DNA of 64,000 nt from an uncultured Planctomycetota bacterium. Lineage in GTDB: Bacteria > Planctomycetota > Phycisphaerae > UBA1845 > Fen-1342. Under the pieces are notes generated by a model, which saw only the letters and a list, made by a program, of their open reading frames with translations, was not told where the DNA came from and made no database searches. A program made the translations under genes and the position numbers. Shown piece by piece: positions 45,380 through 54,409 of this stretch (its first letter is position 1; the number at the start of each line of letters is the position of its first letter). The stretch covers positions 62,001-126,000 of the forward strand of contig CAADGL010000011.1 in the NCBI GenBank assembly GCA_900696525.1, read 5' to 3'.

Positions 45380-47548
45380 CTAGCGGTCGCGATGCGCGGG
45401 CTCGTAGTAATCCTTCACGTACTCCCCCACCATCCGCGCCGCGCTGAAGCGCCCGCAGATCGTCCGCATCGACTCGATCATCCGCTGCGCCCACCCCCGC
45501 GGCACTCCGGCCCTGTCCCGCGCGTAGAAAAGCGGCACGATCCGGCGTTCCAGCAGGTCATAGAGCGACTCGGCGTCGCGCCGGTCCTGCTCTTCCCGGT
45601 CCGGCCACTCGCGGCCGCCGCCGATCACCCATCCGTTCCGCCGGTTGTAGCCCTCCGGCCACCAGCCGTCGAGGATCGAGCAGTTCAGCCCGCCATGCAG
45701 CGGCGGCTTCATCCCGCTGGTGCCCGAGGCCTCGTGAGGGCGCAGGGGCGTGTTGAGCCACACGTCGCAGCCGCTGACGAGCATGCGGCCGACCTCCATG
45801 TCGTATTCTTCGAGCAGCACGACCCGGCCGCGCAGCCGATCCGAGTTCGCGTGCTGGAAGATCAACTGCGCAAAGGCCTGGCCGCCCTCGTCCTTCGGAT
45901 GCGCCTTGCCCGCGAAGATCAACTGCACCGGCCGCCGCGCGTCGCAAAGGATCCGCGCCAGCCGCCGCACATCGCGGAAGATCAGCGGGGCGCGCTTGTA
46001 TGTCGCGAAGCGGCGGGCGAATCCGAGCGTCAGCGCGTTCTCATCCAGCGCGCCCTCGGCCGCCAGGCGCTCCTCCAGCGTCCCCATCCGACGCTGCACC
46101 TGCTCCACCAGCCGTTGCCGCGCGAAGTTCACGAGCCTCCGCCGCAGCACGTTGCGCAGCGCCCACAGCTCGGCGGGGGGAATGCGCCCCGCGCGCCGCC
46201 AGCAGTCGTCCTCTGGGCCGGCGCCCACCCAGCGCGGCTTCAGGTATCGCCGGTACAGCGGCTCCATCTCCGGCGCCAGCCACGTCCGCGAGTGCACGCC
46301 GTTCGTGACGTGGCCGATCGGCACGTCCGCAGCTCTCGCGACGTTGAACACCGACTGCCACATCCGCCGCGTCGTCTGCCCGTGCAGCTCGGCCACGCCG
46401 TTGCGGCGTCCGCTCAGCCGCAGCGCCAGCACGGTCATGCAGAAGGGCTCCTTGCGGTCTCCCGGCCGCTCGCGTCCCAGGTCCATCAGCTCGGCCGCCG
46501 ACACGCCCAGCTCGCCCGCGACGCCCGAGAAGTAGCGCTTCATCAGCCGTGCGCCGAAGCGGTCATGGCCGGCGGGCACGGGCGTGTGCGTCGTGAAAAC
46601 GGTTGATCGTCGTACGATCTCTTGCGCTTTCGCCAGCGGCGCGCCCCGCCGCACGAGCTCGCGCAGGCGCTGGAGCACACAGAAGGCGGCGTGCCCCTCG
46701 TTCAGGTGATACACCGTCGGCCGCAACCCGAGCGCATGCAGCGCCTGCACGCCGCCCATTCCGAGCAGAATCTCCTGCCGGACGCGCGTCTCCTCGTTTC
46801 CCCCGTAAAGCTGCGCGGTCAGCTCGCGCAGCGCCGGCGGGTTCGCGGGCACGTCGGTGTCCAGCAGGTAGAGACGCGTGCGGCCGACCTGGGCAAGCCA
46901 GATGCGGGCGCGGAGCTGCCGGGCGCCCAGGTCGAGGCTGATCTCGCGCGCCGTGTCGCGGATCGGCAAGGAGTGAAAGTCGTACCGCGGATAGGCGACG
47001 ATCGTCCGCCCGTCCGCGCCCAGCCGCTGGCGGTAGTAGCCGCTGCGATACAGCAGCCCCACTCCCACCAGCGGCACGCCCAGGTCCGACGCCGCCTTCA
47101 GGTGATCGCCGGCCAGGACGCCCAGCCCGCCGGAATACTGCGGCATGCACTCGTGCAGCGCGAACTCCGCCGAGAAATACGCCACGAACAGCTCACGACC
47201 GCGGGCGGCGGTGCGGCGGGCAAACCAGCCGGGGGCGGCGTAGTACTCTGATCGCGCGGCCTCGCAGCGCCGCAGCGCCGCCAGGATCGCCGGGTCGTGC
47301 GCCAGCTCGTCGTGCCGCTCAGCCGATAACGATCGGAGCGTTCGGATGGGGTTGTGTTGCGTCGCCCGCCACAACACCGGGTCGAGCGCCGCAAACAGCG
47401 CCTGCGCCTCCGGATTCCACGTCCACCACAGGTCGCGCCCGAGCGCCTCAAGGCGATCGAACACGCTCGTAATCCGCCCCGCGCTCCGGCGTCCTCGTCC
47501 GCCTGGCTGCCGCACCGCCGCCATCCGCGCCTCCACCGGTTGATCCAC
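45380..47548 (-). CDS. glgP: Alpha-glucan (glycogen) phosphorylase, short GT35 type
   Basis: Phosphorolyses alpha-1,4-glucans to glucose-1-phosphate in the cytoplasm. 722 residues, matching the shorter bacterial/archaeal alpha-glucan phosphorylases. N-terminal LGRDLWWTWNPEAQALFAALDP; then AYFSAEFALHECMPQYSGGLGVLAGDHLKAASDLG; NEGHAAFCVLQRL; TTHTPVPAGHDRF; and the PLP site EASGTSGMKPPLHGG with the Schiff-base lysine at about 614. GTG start (47548); an in-frame ATG eight codons in is an alternative. It is last in the run sigma factor, anti-sigma factor, PDZ protein, phosphorylase, and so may be stress-controlled. Confidence 0.94.
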   Translation of the reverse strand: MDQPVEARMAAVRQPGGRGRRSAGRITSVFDRLEALGRDLWWTWNPEAQALFAALDPVLWRATQHNPIRTLRSLSAERHDELAHDPAILAALRRCEAARSEYYAAPGWFARRTAARGRELFVAYFSAEFALHECMPQYSGGLGVLAGDHLKAASDLGVPLVGVGLLYRSGYYRQRLGADGRTIVAYPRYDFHSLPIRDTAREISLDLGARQLRARIWLAQVGRTRLYLLDTDVPANPPALRELTAQLYGGNEETRVRQEILLGMGGVQALHALGLRPTVYHLNEGHAAFCVLQRLRELVRRGAPLAKAQEIVRRSTVFTTHTPVPAGHDRFGARLMKRYFSGVAGELGVSAAELMDLGRERPGDRKEPFCMTVLALRLSGRRNGVAELHGQTTRRMWQSVFNVARAADVPIGHVTNGVHSRTWLAPEMEPLYRRYLKPRWVGAGPEDDCWRRAGRIPPAELWALRNVLRRRLVNFARQRLVEQVQRRMGTLEERLAAEGALDENALTLGFARRFATYKRAPLIFRDVRRLARILCDARRPVQLIFAGKAHPKDEGGQAFAQLIFQHANSDRLRGRVVLLEEYDMEVGRMLVSGCDVWLNTPLRPHEASGTSGMKPPLHGGLNCSILDGWWPEGYNRRNGWVIGGGREWPDREEQDRRDAESLYDLLERRIVPLFYARDRAGVPRGWAQRMIESMRTICGRFSAARMVGEYVKDYYEPAHRDR

Positions 47549-47595
47549 CCTGGTCCGAGCCCGCGCTTGCCAGAGACCCTAGCCGCGCCCGCGGC

Positions 47596-49686
47596 CTATT
47601 GGCCGCCACCCGGCTGCGACGCCGGCGCGGCCGCCGCGCCCTCCACGCGCGCCCGTTCCGACGCCGGTTGCGACGCCGGCGGCCCGAAATCGAACGCCTC
47701 ACCCTCGCCCGCCCCGCGCAGCTCCAGCGTCAGGAACCCGCGCTGGCTTCCGTCGCCCGCGTCGTCAAAGTACACCATCCGCCGAACCACGCCGCCGATC
47801 GCGATGACCCGGCGCAGGGCCTGGATCGGGTCAAAGAAGGGCACGGCGACGCGCGGGGCAATCAGCACGCCGTCGCGCTCCACCAGCAGCTCGACGAAAC
47901 GCGCGTGCGGCCGGGTCTCGATCCGCTCCTGGATCTCCTGCACGGGCTGTGTCGTCGCGAAGCGCGTCCCGCTGCAACCGACGATGTGGTCCCCGGCGCG
48001 CAGGACGCCGTCCGACGGCGAGGCGGCTTCGACGTCGCGCACGATCAGCCGCCGCCCCGGGCCATCCACGTCGCCGCGCACGCCGAGGCGCACGCGGCCG
48101 CCGCGCGGCTGGTTCCTTCGCCACCAATGCTCTTCAAGAATCTGCGGCGTGGTCCGCGAGAGGTGATCGAGCCACTGCTGGCCGAGCTGCGCCAGCGCGC
48201 CGCTGTGCGCGACGATCAACGTCTCGGTCTCGCGCGACGGACGAGCCGCCGGCAGGTCCAGCAGCGCATCCAGCCGGGCGCCCGAGCCGCGTCGCGCCCC
48301 GACGATCTCATCCAGCCATGACCGGTGCGTCGCGACGATCAGCACGTCCTCCTCGACCGTCCACCAGACACCCACGTGCCCCAGCGTCTGAACGACGCGC
48401 GGCGGCAACACCGGCGCCAGGTCGAGCCGGCGCACGCGCGGACCATCCGTCGCGCCTTCTTCCCGCAACGGCTCCAGCCCCGGCAGGCCCCGCGCCAGTG
48501 CGACGAACGAGTACTGCGCCGCCGCCGACCCGACCAGCGCCGTGAACTCGCGCTCCGCCAGCGCCGCATCCGAGGCCGGGATCAGCACGGCCAGCGCCGG
48601 CAAGGGCGGCGCGCCAGGCCGCGACCCCGCCACGCCCAGCGCAATGCACGCGCGCGGCCGCAGGGCTTCGACGAGTCGCCGCGGATCCGAGCTGCCCTGT
48701 TGAAGCTCCAGCCCCAGGCGCAGCAGGTTCTGCGGTGGAAGCTCCTGCACGCGGGCCAGCAGGTCGGCGTAGTCGACGCGCCCGTCCCACGCCAGCAGCG
48801 TCCGTCGCGGCAGGCCCGGCAACAGCGGCGGCGCAGCGGACCGTTCGCCGCGCGCGGTCCGCGGAACTTCTCCGACCGCGGTGAAGTGCAGCAGCGCACC
48901 GCTGCGATGCAGGGCGAACAGGACGGCCGACGCGCCGCGCAGGGGCCCCGGCAGCTCGGGAATCCCCAATCCCTCCGGCACCGGCGCCGCCTGCGTCGTC
49001 GCCGGCGGGCCCAGCCGGGCGAAGAGCACGCCGTCCGGCTCCGGCGGCACGCGCCGCAGCAGCTCGCGATACGTCGGATCGTCCGCCAGCGACCGCCCCT
49101 TCGGCTCGCGCAGGAAGCCGGCGACCTTCTGAAACACGCCCTGTGGCAGGCGCATGTCGCCGAAGAGCAGCAGGCCGTCCTTCGTCACCAGGCCGATGTT
49201 CAGTGCAAGCTGGTAGAGCTGCGACTCGCGGCCGTCGCCGGCGGCGCCAGGCCCGGCAACCGGCTGCGCCTGCCAGATGCGAAGCAGATCTTCGACGCGC
49301 GCCCCCTCGATCGGCTGGCACAGCACGACCGCGTCCTGCGTGCGGCCCAGCCCCTCGCCAATGAACGCCACGCGCCGCGAGAACAGCACGCGAATCGCAA
49401 TGTCCGGGTCGAACTTGATCGTCTTGGCGATCTGCTCGCGCCAGGCGCGCACGTCCTCCGGCCGCGACGGCTGGCCGATCGCCTCCGCCAGCGCCGTCCA
49501 GAGCTCCGGCTCGATCAAGGGCAGCAGCAGGTCGCCCGCCGCCCGCGCCTCCGCGAACAGCCCGATGTCGGCCGGAACGTGCCGCGACAGGCTCTGCTCA
49601 TCGCCGCGCGCCGCGACGACTGCCAGGCACAGCCCGGCCGCAAGCAGGCAGGCGGCGGGCCGTCGGAACGTATGGGTCTGATTCAA
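47596..49686 (-). CDS. Secreted PDZ-domain protein of unknown function
   Basis: A 696-residue exported protein with signal peptide (PAACLLAAGLCLAVVAARG). Residues 30-490 resemble DUF3352-type proteins, alternating strands and helices beginning SLSRHVPADIGLFAEARAAGDLL; no enzyme motif is seen. Residues 545-625 form a PDZ domain (RLGVRGDVDGPGRRLIVRDVEAASPSDGVLRAGDHIVGCSGTRFAT, the GLGF position being RLGV). There is no Ser protease or metalloprotease motif, so it is not DegS or RseP. The tail is Ala/Pro/Gln rich. It starts with TTG 9 bp after the anti-sigma gene. The operon position suggests an envelope sensor. Confidence 0.7.
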   Translation of the reverse strand: MNQTHTFRRPAACLLAAGLCLAVVAARGDEQSLSRHVPADIGLFAEARAAGDLLLPLIEPELWTALAEAIGQPSRPEDVRAWREQIAKTIKFDPDIAIRVLFSRRVAFIGEGLGRTQDAVVLCQPIEGARVEDLLRIWQAQPVAGPGAAGDGRESQLYQLALNIGLVTKDGLLLFGDMRLPQGVFQKVAGFLREPKGRSLADDPTYRELLRRVPPEPDGVLFARLGPPATTQAAPVPEGLGIPELPGPLRGASAVLFALHRSGALLHFTAVGEVPRTARGERSAAPPLLPGLPRRTLLAWDGRVDYADLLARVQELPPQNLLRLGLELQQGSSDPRRLVEALRPRACIALGVAGSRPGAPPLPALAVLIPASDAALAEREFTALVGSAAAQYSFVALARGLPGLEPLREEGATDGPRVRRLDLAPVLPPRVVQTLGHVGVWWTVEEDVLIVATHRSWLDEIVGARRGSGARLDALLDLPAARPSRETETLIVAHSGALAQLGQQWLDHLSRTTPQILEEHWWRRNQPRGGRVRLGVRGDVDGPGRRLIVRDVEAASPSDGVLRAGDHIVGCSGTRFATTQPVQEIQERIETRPHARFVELLVERDGVLIAPRVAVPFFDPIQALRRVIAIGGVVRRMVYFDDAGDGSQRGFLTLELRGAGEGEAFDFGPPASQPASERARVEGAAAAPASQPGGGQ

Positions 49687-49695
49687 GGCCGGCGC

Positions 49696-50331
49696 TTAGA
49701 GAGAGAACGATTTGTCGGAGACGACCGGCGGCGGAGCATGGAACCCCGGCATCAGGGCGCCCAGGAAGTCGCCCGTCGCCAGGTTCTGGAGCTGCTGCGC
49801 CAACGGCTCGGAAATATCGAGGTTCAGGGACTGAACCAGGTCGGCCCAGTGGCTGCGGATCGGCCGGCCCGCTTCCATCTTGGCGCTCATCACCCCCAGG
49901 ATTTCGCTTCGCAGCACTTCCTGGGCCTCCACCAGCGCCCGCTGGTCGCGCAACCCCGTTCCGTGAGCGAACGTCGGCTCGGCCGGCAGTTCCGGACGAC
50001 CCGGCGGAGCCTGCCACGGCCACATCAGCGAGACGAACAGCACGGCGGCGGCCGCCTGAAGCGCGACCGCGGCCCCGATCGCAAGCCGGCGCACCCGCAA
50101 CCGTGGACTGCCGTCCGCGATGCGGCTCATGAGCCGGTCGGTGAAATCGTCGCTCAGCGCCGGCTGACGGTGGTCGGTGGCGATGACGTGCGTGCACGCC
50201 TCGAGCATCGCCAGCGTCTGCTGGCAACGCCGACAGCGCACGCGATGGGCCTCGAACTCGAGCCGCAGCGACCCGCTCAGTTGCCCGTCGAGATGTGCGT
50301 CGAGCAGACGCTCGACATCACCGCAGTTCAT
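49696..50331 (-). CDS. Zinc anti-sigma factor (zf-HC2/ZAS type), membrane-bound
   Basis: 211 residues. The N-terminal cytoplasmic domain has Cys3, His29, Cys33 and Cys36 in the HxxxCxxC arrangement of ZAS anti-sigma factors (EAHRVRCRRCQQ). One membrane helix lies near 82-104 (LAIGAAVALQAAAAVLFVSLMW). The extracytoplasmic C-terminal domain (about 105-211) is helical and unrecognised. It presumably holds the adjacent ECF sigma factor at the membrane and releases it on envelope or redox stress. The ATG is 8 bp after the sigma gene stop, which indicates one transcript. Confidence 0.87.
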   Translation of the reverse strand: MNCGDVERLLDAHLDGQLSGSLRLEFEAHRVRCRRCQQTLAMLEACTHVIATDHRQPALSDDFTDRLMSRIADGSPRLRVRRLAIGAAVALQAAAAVLFVSLMWPWQAPPGRPELPAEPTFAHGTGLRDQRALVEAQEVLRSEILGVMSAKMEAGRPIRSHWADLVQSLNLDISEPLAQQLQNLATGDFLGALMPGFHAPPPVVSDKSFSL

Positions 50332-50339
50332 GACGCCCC

Positions 50340-50939
50340 TCAACCGGAGCGCGAGACGCCGGCCGTATCCAGGCCGTCCCACTCGTCCAGCAGCTCGCGT
50401 TTGAACACCGTTCGGAGACGTTCGCGCGCCCGGTGCAGGTGACTCTTCACCGTCACCGCCGGCATTCCCATCACGCGCCCGATCTCCTGACAACTCTTGC
50501 CCTCGCGATAGAACAGCAGCACCGCGCTTTTCTGCGACGGCGTCAACTCGTCCACCGCTTCCCAGATCACCGTTCGAAGCCGCGAGGCCTCCTCGCTGCT
50601 CGCCAGCTCGGCCCCGGCCTCTTCCTCGACCGCTCGGACCTGAAACTGGTCCACGTCGCCGGCGACCGTCCGCCGCTTGCGCAGCACGTTCAGGCTCACC
50701 CGGTATCCGATCGTGAACAGCCAGGTGCTGAACGCGTACTTCTCCGAGTAGCTCCGCAGCGACTCATACGCCTTCAGAAACGTTGCCTGGCACACATCCT
50801 CCGCCTCGTGGTGATTGCGCAGCAGCCGCCACACGAAGGCGAACAGCCGCTCCTTGTACAACTCCACGAGTTCGCGGAATGCCTCGGCGCTCCCCCGCTG
50901 CGCACGGCGGATCAGCCGCGTCTCATCCTGTCGCGTCAT
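50340..50939 (-). CDS. ECF RNA polymerase sigma factor (SigE/RpoE-like)
   Basis: 199 residues. Region 2: GSAEAFRELVELYKERLFAFVWRLLRNHHEAEDVCQATFLKAYESL with the -10-binding part YAFSTWLFTIGYRVSLNVLRKRR. Region 4: AVDELTPSQKSAVLLFYREGKSCQEIGRVMGMPAVTVKSHLHRARERLR. The linker is acidic. ATG 50939 follows GGAG. It is first of a four-gene run with its probable anti-sigma factor. Its promoter lies in the 110 bp shared with the divergent smpB; I could not find an AAC-type -35 that would indicate autoregulation. Confidence 0.92.
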   Translation of the reverse strand: MTRQDETRLIRRAQRGSAEAFRELVELYKERLFAFVWRLLRNHHEAEDVCQATFLKAYESLRSYSEKYAFSTWLFTIGYRVSLNVLRKRRTVAGDVDQFQVRAVEEEAGAELASSEEASRLRTVIWEAVDELTPSQKSAVLLFYREGKSCQEIGRVMGMPAVTVKSHLHRARERLRTVFKRELLDEWDGLDTAGVSRSG

Positions 50940-51011
50940 GCACCACTCCGCTCGGCCGGCCTCGCGTCCGTGCATTCCGACGCCCCTTCTACCCAGGGGG
51001 TCGGCGGCCGG

Positions 51012-51039
51012 TTGCACAATCCTAAGCTCCAGATACACT
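51012..51039 (+). promoter_or_regulatory. Promoter of smpB
   Basis: TTGCAC (51012-51017), 16 nt, TACACT (51034-51039), in a short AT-richer island. The predicted start is near 51046, only about 5 nt before the smpB ATG, and no Shine-Dalgarno sequence is present, so the mRNA would be nearly leaderless. Confidence 0.55.
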
Positions 51040-51050
51040 TTAAGTTGCCG

Positions 51051-51515
51051 ATGACCAAACGTCCAGCTTCATCCCCCCGTATCACCAATCGGAAGGCGTC
51101 CTTCCGCTTCGAGATCCTCGAAAAAATCGAGGCCGGCGTTGCGCTCACCGGCAGCGAGGTCAAGAGCCTCCGGGCCGGTAAGGCCTCGCTCGAAGAGGCC
51201 TTCGCCATGGTCCGAGAAGGTGAGGCCTTCCTCAGGGATTGTAACATATCTCCATACGAAAACGCGGGTTACGCACAGCATGCCCCCACCCGCGAACGTC
51301 GCCTCCTGCTTCACAAACGCGAAATCCGCAAGCTCCACTCGAAACTCACCCAGCAGGGCCTCACCCTCATCCCCCTCGAAATGCACTTCAACGACCGCGG
51401 ACGCGTCAAGGTCCTCCTCGCCGTCTGCCGCGGAAAGAAGCTCCACGATAAGCGCACCGACCTTATGCGAAAGCAGCACCAGCGCGACATGGACCGCGCA
51501 ATGAAACGCCGGTAA
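51051..51515 (+). CDS. smpB: SsrA-binding protein SmpB
   Basis: Binds tmRNA and brings it to stalled ribosomes in trans-translation. 154 residues, normal size. Features: ITNRKASFRFEILEKIEAGVALTGSEVKSLRAGKASLEEAFAMV (about 11-54), then FLRDCNISPYENAGYAQHAPTRERRLLLHKREIRKL, and a basic C-terminal tail (KLHDKRTDLMRKQHQRDMDRAMKRR) that enters the ribosomal mRNA channel. The ATG is chosen because the conserved domain begins ten residues later and the promoter lies just upstream. The ssrA gene is not visible nearby. Confidence 0.95.
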   Translation: MTKRPASSPRITNRKASFRFEILEKIEAGVALTGSEVKSLRAGKASLEEAFAMVREGEAFLRDCNISPYENAGYAQHAPTRERRLLLHKREIRKLHSKLTQQGLTLIPLEMHFNDRGRVKVLLAVCRGKKLHDKRTDLMRKQHQRDMDRAMKRR

Positions 51516-51618
51516 TCGGGAACACCCCCCACGCCCGACCGTCTCACAACCGGGGGCCGGCTCGAACCACGGTTGTCGAACTCCCGCAGGAGCCGCCGCC
51601 ACACTGCCTAGGTGAGAC

Positions 51619-52857
51619 ATGAATGTCGCATTCCAAACCGAAATCGCGGCCTTCCTGTTCGCTTTCGCCGTCCTGACGTGCACGCCGGCCAGCGCTGGTG
51701 ACGACCGGCCTGCGGCCCCGCCGCCGGCTGACGTGCAGAAGCTGGCGGCGGACGGCAACGAGTTCGCCTTCGCGCTTTACGAGCGCCTTCGCGACGAGAA
51801 GGGCAACGTCTTCTTCTCGCCCGTCAGCATCTCCACCGCCCTCGGCATGACCTATGCCGGAGCGCGCGGCGCCACCGCCGAGGAGATGGCCCGCACCCTG
51901 CGCTTCACACTGCCGACGGATCGCCTTCACGCGGCATTCTGCGGACTGATCGCACGGCTGCGGCCGCCGGCCGGTGAGCCGCGGGTGCGGCTGCACATCG
52001 CCAACGCGCTGTGGCCCGACCAAAGATACGCGTTTCTGCCGGAGTTCTTCAGCCTCGTCGAGTCGCATTACGGTGCGGCGACGCAGAGCGTCGATTTCGC
52101 CGGCGCGACCGAGGCGGCCCGCGCCACGATCAACACCTGGGTGGCGCAGCGCACGAACGAACTGATCAAGGAGCTGCTGAAGCGCGGCGACATCGACGGC
52201 CTGACCGTGCTGGTCCTTACGAATGCCATCTACTTCAAGGCCGACTGGCACGCGCAGTTCGACCCGAAGGACACGAAACCGGGCGTATTCCACGCCGTCG
52301 GCGGAGAGCGCCCAGGCGTCCCGATGATGAGCCAGACGGCGCGGTTACCGTACGCGGAGTTCGACGGCGGGCAGGCGCTGGAGCTGCCGTACGTCGGCAA
52401 CCGGCTCCGCATGCTGCTGCTGCTGCCGCGCAAGGCGGACGGGCTGACGGCACTGGAGAAGAGGCTCAGCCCGGCGCTGGTGGCGAAAGTCGCGGGCGCC
52501 CTCGGGACGCGCAAGGTGCATGTGACGCTGCCGCGATTCAGGATGCGTTTCCGCACGTACCTGGCCGAGACGCTCGCGGCCATGGGCATGCCGAGCGCCT
52601 TCGCCCCCGGCCAGGCGGATTTCTCCGGCCTTGACGGCTCGCGCAGCCTGTTCATCAGCACGGTCATCCACGAAGCCTGTCTCGAAGTCAACGAGGAGGG
52701 ATCAGAGGCTGCCGCAGCGACCGCGGTGGTGATCTCGCGCGCCGCTGCCGAGCCGGTGATCGAGTTCAACGCCGATCGCCCGTTCCTGCTGCTGATCCGC
52801 GACCGCGACACCGGCGCGATCCTGTTCCTCGGGCGCCTGGTCGATCCGGCTGACTGA
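51619..52857 (+). CDS. Secreted serpin
   Basis: 412 residues with a signal peptide (FLFAFAVLTCTPASAGD) and a full serpin fold. Conserved pieces: NVFFSPVSISTALGMTYAGARGATAEEM (about 65-92), INTWVAQRTNELIKELL, VLTNAIYFKADWHAQFDPKDT, LELPYVGNRLRMLLLLP, and the end motif FNADRPFLLLIRDRDTGAILFLGRL. The hinge EEGSEAAAATAV is of the inhibitory type with small residues. Counting from the hinge places P1 at the Ala or Arg of SRAAAEP. It probably inhibits serine or cysteine proteases outside the cytoplasm, as self-protection or defence against predators. Confidence 0.93.
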   Translation: MNVAFQTEIAAFLFAFAVLTCTPASAGDDRPAAPPPADVQKLAADGNEFAFALYERLRDEKGNVFFSPVSISTALGMTYAGARGATAEEMARTLRFTLPTDRLHAAFCGLIARLRPPAGEPRVRLHIANALWPDQRYAFLPEFFSLVESHYGAATQSVDFAGATEAARATINTWVAQRTNELIKELLKRGDIDGLTVLVLTNAIYFKADWHAQFDPKDTKPGVFHAVGGERPGVPMMSQTARLPYAEFDGGQALELPYVGNRLRMLLLLPRKADGLTALEKRLSPALVAKVAGALGTRKVHVTLPRFRMRFRTYLAETLAAMGMPSAFAPGQADFSGLDGSRSLFISTVIHEACLEVNEEGSEAAAATAVVISRAAAEPVIEFNADRPFLLLIRDRDTGAILFLGRLVDPAD

Positions 52858-53102
52858 TTGCGCCGCGGCCTCGCGCCGTGTTTCTGAGAGCGCGCGGATC
52901 GCACGACACGCGAGCCGTGCCCGGGTGTCGGTTACGCCACTCGCGCGCGGCTCGCAGGCCGCACCTGCTTGTGCCCAACTCACGCGTTGGATCCGCAGCC
53001 CCCTTCCGGAACAGCTCCGGTTTGCCGGCGCCGCGGCTCCCGATATCATGCCATCGCCGGGCGGCCCGGGCCGGCCGGCGAGGGGTCTCTGGAGAACGTT
53101 CG

Positions 53103-54371
53103 TTGGACATCGTCACGGGCCTGGCCCTGCTCGCCCTGACCGGCTACGCCTCATGTCTGAGCTATTCGCTCCGCACCTACTCGCGGGCGCGCCTGGCGGA
53201 GAACTACCTGTCCGAGCAGAACCGGCGTGTGTGGATCGAATGGCTCGACCGTCACGAAACCGGGCTCCAGCTCACGACCAGCTTCCTGCGGCTGGCCACG
53301 ATGCTGCTGCTGGCGGTTTACGTGTACTTCAAGTCCCTGCCCAATCTCAGCGACGGCCTGCAACCCGCCGACTACTGGCTCCCGCCGCTCATCATCCTGG
53401 CCATGCTGGTCGTCTTCGCGATCGGCGTGCCGAACGCGATCGCGATCTACGCCGGCGAGGCGGTCCTGGCGCGCAGCCTGCGCGTCCTCTGGGCGATCCG
53501 CGTGGCGCTGTGGCCTGTCGAGCGCCTGCTGATCGCGGTCGATTTCGTGGTCCGCCGGCTGCTCGGCAAGCCTGAGCCGACGCAGGAGCAGGATGCCGAG
53601 CGCATGGAGCAGGAGATCCTGGAGGCGGTCTCAGAGGGCGAGTGGCACGGGGCGTTCGATGAAGAGCAGAAGGAGATGATCGAGTCGGTCTTCGCCCTGC
53701 ACGAGACGCCCGTCAGCCAGATCATGACCCCGCGCACCGACATCGTCGCCATTCCCGCGGACGCGAGCTTCGACCTGGCGCGCCGCACGATCGTCGAGAA
53801 CGGCCACTCGCGCCTGCCGGTCTACCACCAGACGCTGGATCACGTCGTGGGCGTGCTGTATGCCAAGGACCTGCTCCGGCTGAAGCCCACAGACCCGTTC
53901 GACGCCACGCGGATCATGCGCACCGCCCCCTACGTCCCCGCAACCAAGACGCTCGACGAACTGCTCGAAGAGTTCCGCAACACCCGCGTCCAGATCGCGA
54001 TCGTCCTCGACGAGTACGGCGGCACGGCCGGCCTCGTCACGCTCGAAGACATCCTCGAAGAGCTCGTCGGCGAGATCGACGACGAGTACGACCAGGCCGA
54101 GCCCCCGGCTGTCCGCCGCATCGACGCCGACACGCTCGAGGTCGACGCTCGGGCGCACATTCACGAGGTGAACGAGGCCCTGGAAGTCGAGCTGCCGGAG
54201 AACGACGAGTACGCGACGATCGGCGGGTTCGTTTTCTCGACGCTGGGGAAGATCCCGGCCAAGGGCGAGGAGTTCACGCACGAGAACGTGCACTTCCACG
54301 TGGTCGACGCCGAGCCGCGGAAGATCAACCGCCTGCGCATCCGCGTTCAGCGCGAGGCGGCTTCCGCCTGA
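53103..54371 (+). CDS. CNNM/CorC (HlyC-type) membrane protein with CBS pair
   Basis: 422 residues, inner membrane. N-terminal CNNM/DUF21-like part with three or four hydrophobic helices (MDIVTGLALLALTGYASCLSYSL; LRLATMLLLAVYVYFKSL; LIILAMLVVFAIGVPNAIAIY), then two CBS domains (VSQIMTPRTDIVAIPADASF; HSRLPVYHQTLDHVVGVLYAKDLL; TRVQIAIVLDEYGGTAGLVTLEDILEELVGEI) and the CorC_HlyC domain (EVNEALEVELPENDEYATIGGFVF). The family is linked to magnesium or cobalt transport. The start is TTG at 53103, with GGAGA 7 nt before it; upstream in-frame sequence is low complexity. Confidence 0.9.
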   Translation: MDIVTGLALLALTGYASCLSYSLRTYSRARLAENYLSEQNRRVWIEWLDRHETGLQLTTSFLRLATMLLLAVYVYFKSLPNLSDGLQPADYWLPPLIILAMLVVFAIGVPNAIAIYAGEAVLARSLRVLWAIRVALWPVERLLIAVDFVVRRLLGKPEPTQEQDAERMEQEILEAVSEGEWHGAFDEEQKEMIESVFALHETPVSQIMTPRTDIVAIPADASFDLARRTIVENGHSRLPVYHQTLDHVVGVLYAKDLLRLKPTDPFDATRIMRTAPYVPATKTLDELLEEFRNTRVQIAIVLDEYGGTAGLVTLEDILEELVGEIDDEYDQAEPPAVRRIDADTLEVDARAHIHEVNEALEVELPENDEYATIGGFVFSTLGKIPAKGEEFTHENVHFHVVDAEPRKINRLRIRVQREAASA

Positions 54372-54409
54372 CGTGAAAGGGAGCCCGGTGTCGATCGCCC
54401 GGCACCCAG

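Noticed and set aside
47596-49686. PDZ protein as a DegS/RseP-type site protease
   Set aside because: No His-Asp-Ser triad pattern and no HExxH motif; only the PDZ domain is recognisable.
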